6,642 bases of DNA. It comes from JAHBXL01 sp038247555 (lineage in GTDB: Bacteria; Planctomycetota; Phycisphaerae; Phycisphaerales; UBA1924). This document shows positions 5,244 through 6,642 of this stretch, piece by piece. The position numbers were made by a program, and so were the translations under genes. Every line of letters starts with the position of its first letter. Within the stretch, counting starts at the first letter, position 1. The stretch is taken from positions 1 to 6,642 of the forward strand of contig JBBRUT010000178.1 of NCBI GenBank assembly GCA_038247555.1, given 5' to 3'. The notes under the pieces were generated by a model. It saw nothing but the letters and a program-made list of their open reading frames with translations. It ran no database searches and was not told the origin of the DNA.

Positions 5244-6053
5244 TCACGCTCTCGATGGATGGGTGTCTTTCGCGCCGCACTCCGAGCACACGCCCGCGGT
5301 GCCCGCGGGGTAGCCGCACGAAACGCAGCGCCCGTGAGAGCGCCGCCGGAGGCAAACGGCCCACGCCGATCCGGTCCAGACCACCCACAGCGGTGACGCG
5401 ACCAATAGCGTGTTGGCCGCGAGTCCCCACCAGATCGGAATCCAAGCCACGCCCCAGGCAGGTTCGGCCACGAACGGGTTCGCGAACCGCCCGAGCCCGT
5501 CCGACGTCTGCCCCGTCATCGCGGAGGTGTCCATGGGATCGGCGAGCACGGCTCCCCGGACGCGCAGCACTCGGATCGGCCAGCCATACGCCGCTGTGGA
5601 CACAGCGACAACCTCTCCGCTGGTCGGAGGGAAGCCCGCCCACAACGGAGGCCGATCCAAGAGTGGAACGCCCCGATCATGCCAATCAAGGGCGCTGGAG
5701 CGGAAGTTGTAATGTTCCCGCTTCGCGAGGTCTTCCTGCACGCGTTTCCTTATCTCGGCTACTTCGGGGAAAGTGTCGTTCGCCCACTCCTTCCACTCCT
5801 TGGCGGAAGGTCGGCGGATCTGGACCTGGTCGAACGCTGGCGATCGAGTCCAAGTCATCCCGAAACTTACTCCGTCGCGCGACACCGCGATGGGAGGTTG
5901 AATCTCGCGGTCGAGCCATGCGCCCTCCGCTGAGTCGAACATGGAACGAGGCACCTGGGCAGAACGTCCATAGGAGAGCAAGGCCCCGGTCAGCACGCTG
6001 ACCGCCAGCCCGACCGCAACGCACCATAGCCCCCGCCGAACGGATGCACGCAT
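5244..6053 (-). CDS. Two-segment membrane protein with C-terminal zinc ribbon
   Basis: A 269-aa hypothetical protein. Residues 9-27 form an N-terminal membrane anchor after a basic MRASVRR start. Residues 28-200 are a soluble, probably extracytoplasmic domain with a charged helical part (KEWKEWANDTFPEVAEIRKRVQEDL, split here as 85-100 and 101-109) followed by strand-like sequence. A second hydrophobic stretch spans about 201-234. It is followed by CLRRRSH and a zinc ribbon, CVSC (Cys243, Cys246) and CSEC (Cys256, Cys259), predicted to lie in the cytoplasm. C-terminal ribbons reading C-x-x-C-G-Y near the end of small membrane proteins are, in my knowledge, frequent in planctomycetes; their role is unknown. 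The ATG at 6053 is the natural start for the anchor, though no good Shine-Dalgarno is seen. The recombinase gene ends 48 nt upstream on the same strand, so the two could be co-transcribed. No function is assigned. Confidence 0.8.
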   Translation of the reverse strand: MRASVRRGLWCVAVGLAVSVLTGALLSYGRSAQVPRSMFDSAEGAWLDREIQPPIAVSRDGVSFGMTWTRSPAFDQVQIRRPSAKEWKEWANDTFPEVAEIRKRVQEDLAKREHYNFRSSALDWHDRGVPLLDRPPLWAGFPPTSGEVVAVSTAAYGWPIRVLRVRGAVLADPMDTSAMTGQTSDGLGRFANPFVAEPAWGVAWIPIWWGLAANTLLVASPLWVVWTGSAWAVCLRRRSHGRCVSCGYPAGTAGVCSECGAKDTHPSRA

Positions 6054-6101
6054 GCCAGAGGGTACACGGGGTCACAGCGTGCGATCATGGACAGAGATCC
6101 T

Positions 6102-6642
6102 TCATCGTGCGAGCGCCGGTGCGGCCGAGCGTTCGACCTTGCCCAGCGGCAGGTCCGGCAGGCTCGCGACCGCCCCGGCTACGTCGAGGAGTTTCGGATC
6201 GGTGTAGACGTTGGCCGTCAGGCTCGGGTCGCTGTGCCGCATCGCGGCCTGCGCTGTCCGCAGCGGGACGCCCGCCTTGGAGAGGTGCGTGCCAAAGGTG
6301 TGCCGCAGGGCATGGACGTCGATGGTGCGACCGCGGTCGTCCGTCTTTACGACGACTTCCTTGCCGTCGCGCTTCTCGATGCGGGCCAGTCCGGCGAAAA
6401 CCAGATCGCGGTCGAAGATGCGGATGAGCCCGTCGGGTACGTCGAACAGCGGCTCGTTGCTCGGCAGCGTCGCGGGAATCGGTTCGTCCGCTTCGCGTGC
6501 GGCCTGCTGCGCCCATACCAGCCGGTCGGCCAGCCACGAGCGGATGTCGGCGGCAAGGTCCGCCCGCAGCGGGATCTCCGACCCCCGCCGGTTCTTCTCG
6601 TCGCGGGCGTGCAGCAGCAGGTGCGGCACGCCGCCCGCCCCC
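6102..6642 (-). CDS. Tyrosine recombinase/integrase, catalytic C-terminal part (cut by window)
   Basis: The right edge cuts this gene; about 179 codons are visible and the frame stays open to the edge. A GTG at 6629 could be mistaken for a start, but the sequence before it (GAGG) continues the same frame and the protein would lack its DNA-binding domain. Visible catalytic features of the family, numbered from that GTG: the beta-hairpin lysine region HARDEKNRRGSEIPL (7-21, likely Lys12), HALRH (His106, Arg109, His110), MRHSD (His132) and the nucleophile in NVYTD (Tyr142). The first catalytic Arg and the N-terminal SAM-like domain lie off the window. These enzymes cut and rejoin DNA through a phosphotyrosine link, acting in phage or island integration, in integrons or in chromosome dimer resolution. 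The tail after Tyr142 is short (about 33 aa). It lies about 1.06 kb from the 3' end of tRNA-Gly, a common integration target. Confidence 0.9.
   Translation of the reverse strand, partial: GAGGVPHLLLHARDEKNRRGSEIPLRADLAADIRSWLADRLVWAQQAAREADEPIPATLPSNEPLFDVPDGLIRIFDRDLVFAGLARIEKRDGKEVVVKTDDRGRTIDVHALRHTFGTHLSKAGVPLRTAQAAMRHSDPSLTANVYTDPKLLDVAGAVASLPDLPLGKVERSAAPALAR

Noticed and set aside
4978..5643. Minus-strand protein ending DRTRDIQLGKLTFYR
   Set aside because: Its C-terminus is the antisense of tRNA-Gly and the rest overlaps the zinc-ribbon gene in another frame. This is a well-known annotation artefact.
6102..6629. Complete small recombinase starting at the GTG at 6629
   Set aside because: The frame is open to the window edge and the first catalytic arginine and DNA-binding domain would be missing; it is a cut gene.

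Overview
The window is GC-rich and densely coding, and it looks like chromosomal DNA of a planctomycete, possibly Phycisphaerae. The taxonomic clue is the membrane protein at 5244-6053: its C-terminal CxxC...CxxC zinc ribbon (CVSCGYPAG...CSECG) is of a kind I associate with that phylum. The fibronectin-III-like protein at 489-1199 fits the same picture. This placement is inference from protein style; there is no rRNA here.

Layout from left to right. Positions 1-201 are the end of a CRISPR array: three full 37-nt repeats, the last 3 nt of a fourth cut by the window edge, and three unrelated 28-29 nt spacers. No cas gene is in view. Next come a structured non-coding gap and a fibronectin-III-like protein gene on the plus strand, ending in a strong hairpin terminator. 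A short field of 14-bp repeats separates it from the convergent gene. The minus strand then carries a TerC/Alx-family membrane metal exporter (1456-2703). Its leader holds a clear yybP-ykoY manganese riboswitch, a plausible promoter just upstream of the aptamer, and a visible alternative pairing that could mask the ribosome binding site. Upstream of that, also on the minus strand, is hmgA (homogentisate 1,2-dioxygenase, 3073-4722), with an unusual internal insertion and a long low-complexity C-terminal tail.

A plus-strand tRNA-Gly(CCC) follows at 4967-5038 with its own -10 box and terminator. After a small 12-bp tandem repeat come two minus-strand genes: the two-segment membrane protein with a zinc ribbon (5244-6053) and the catalytic end of a tyrosine recombinase (6102 to the right edge). 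The recombinase lies on the side of the tRNA 3' end, which is the usual geometry of an integrated element, but no second attachment site is visible.

There is no multi-gene pathway in the window. The best-supported regulatory unit is promoter, manganese riboswitch, sequestering element and TerC exporter. HmgA acts in tyrosine/phenylalanine breakdown without neighbouring pathway genes. The least explained parts are the CRISPR array with drifting repeats, the exact type of that system, and the possible island boundary at the tRNA.
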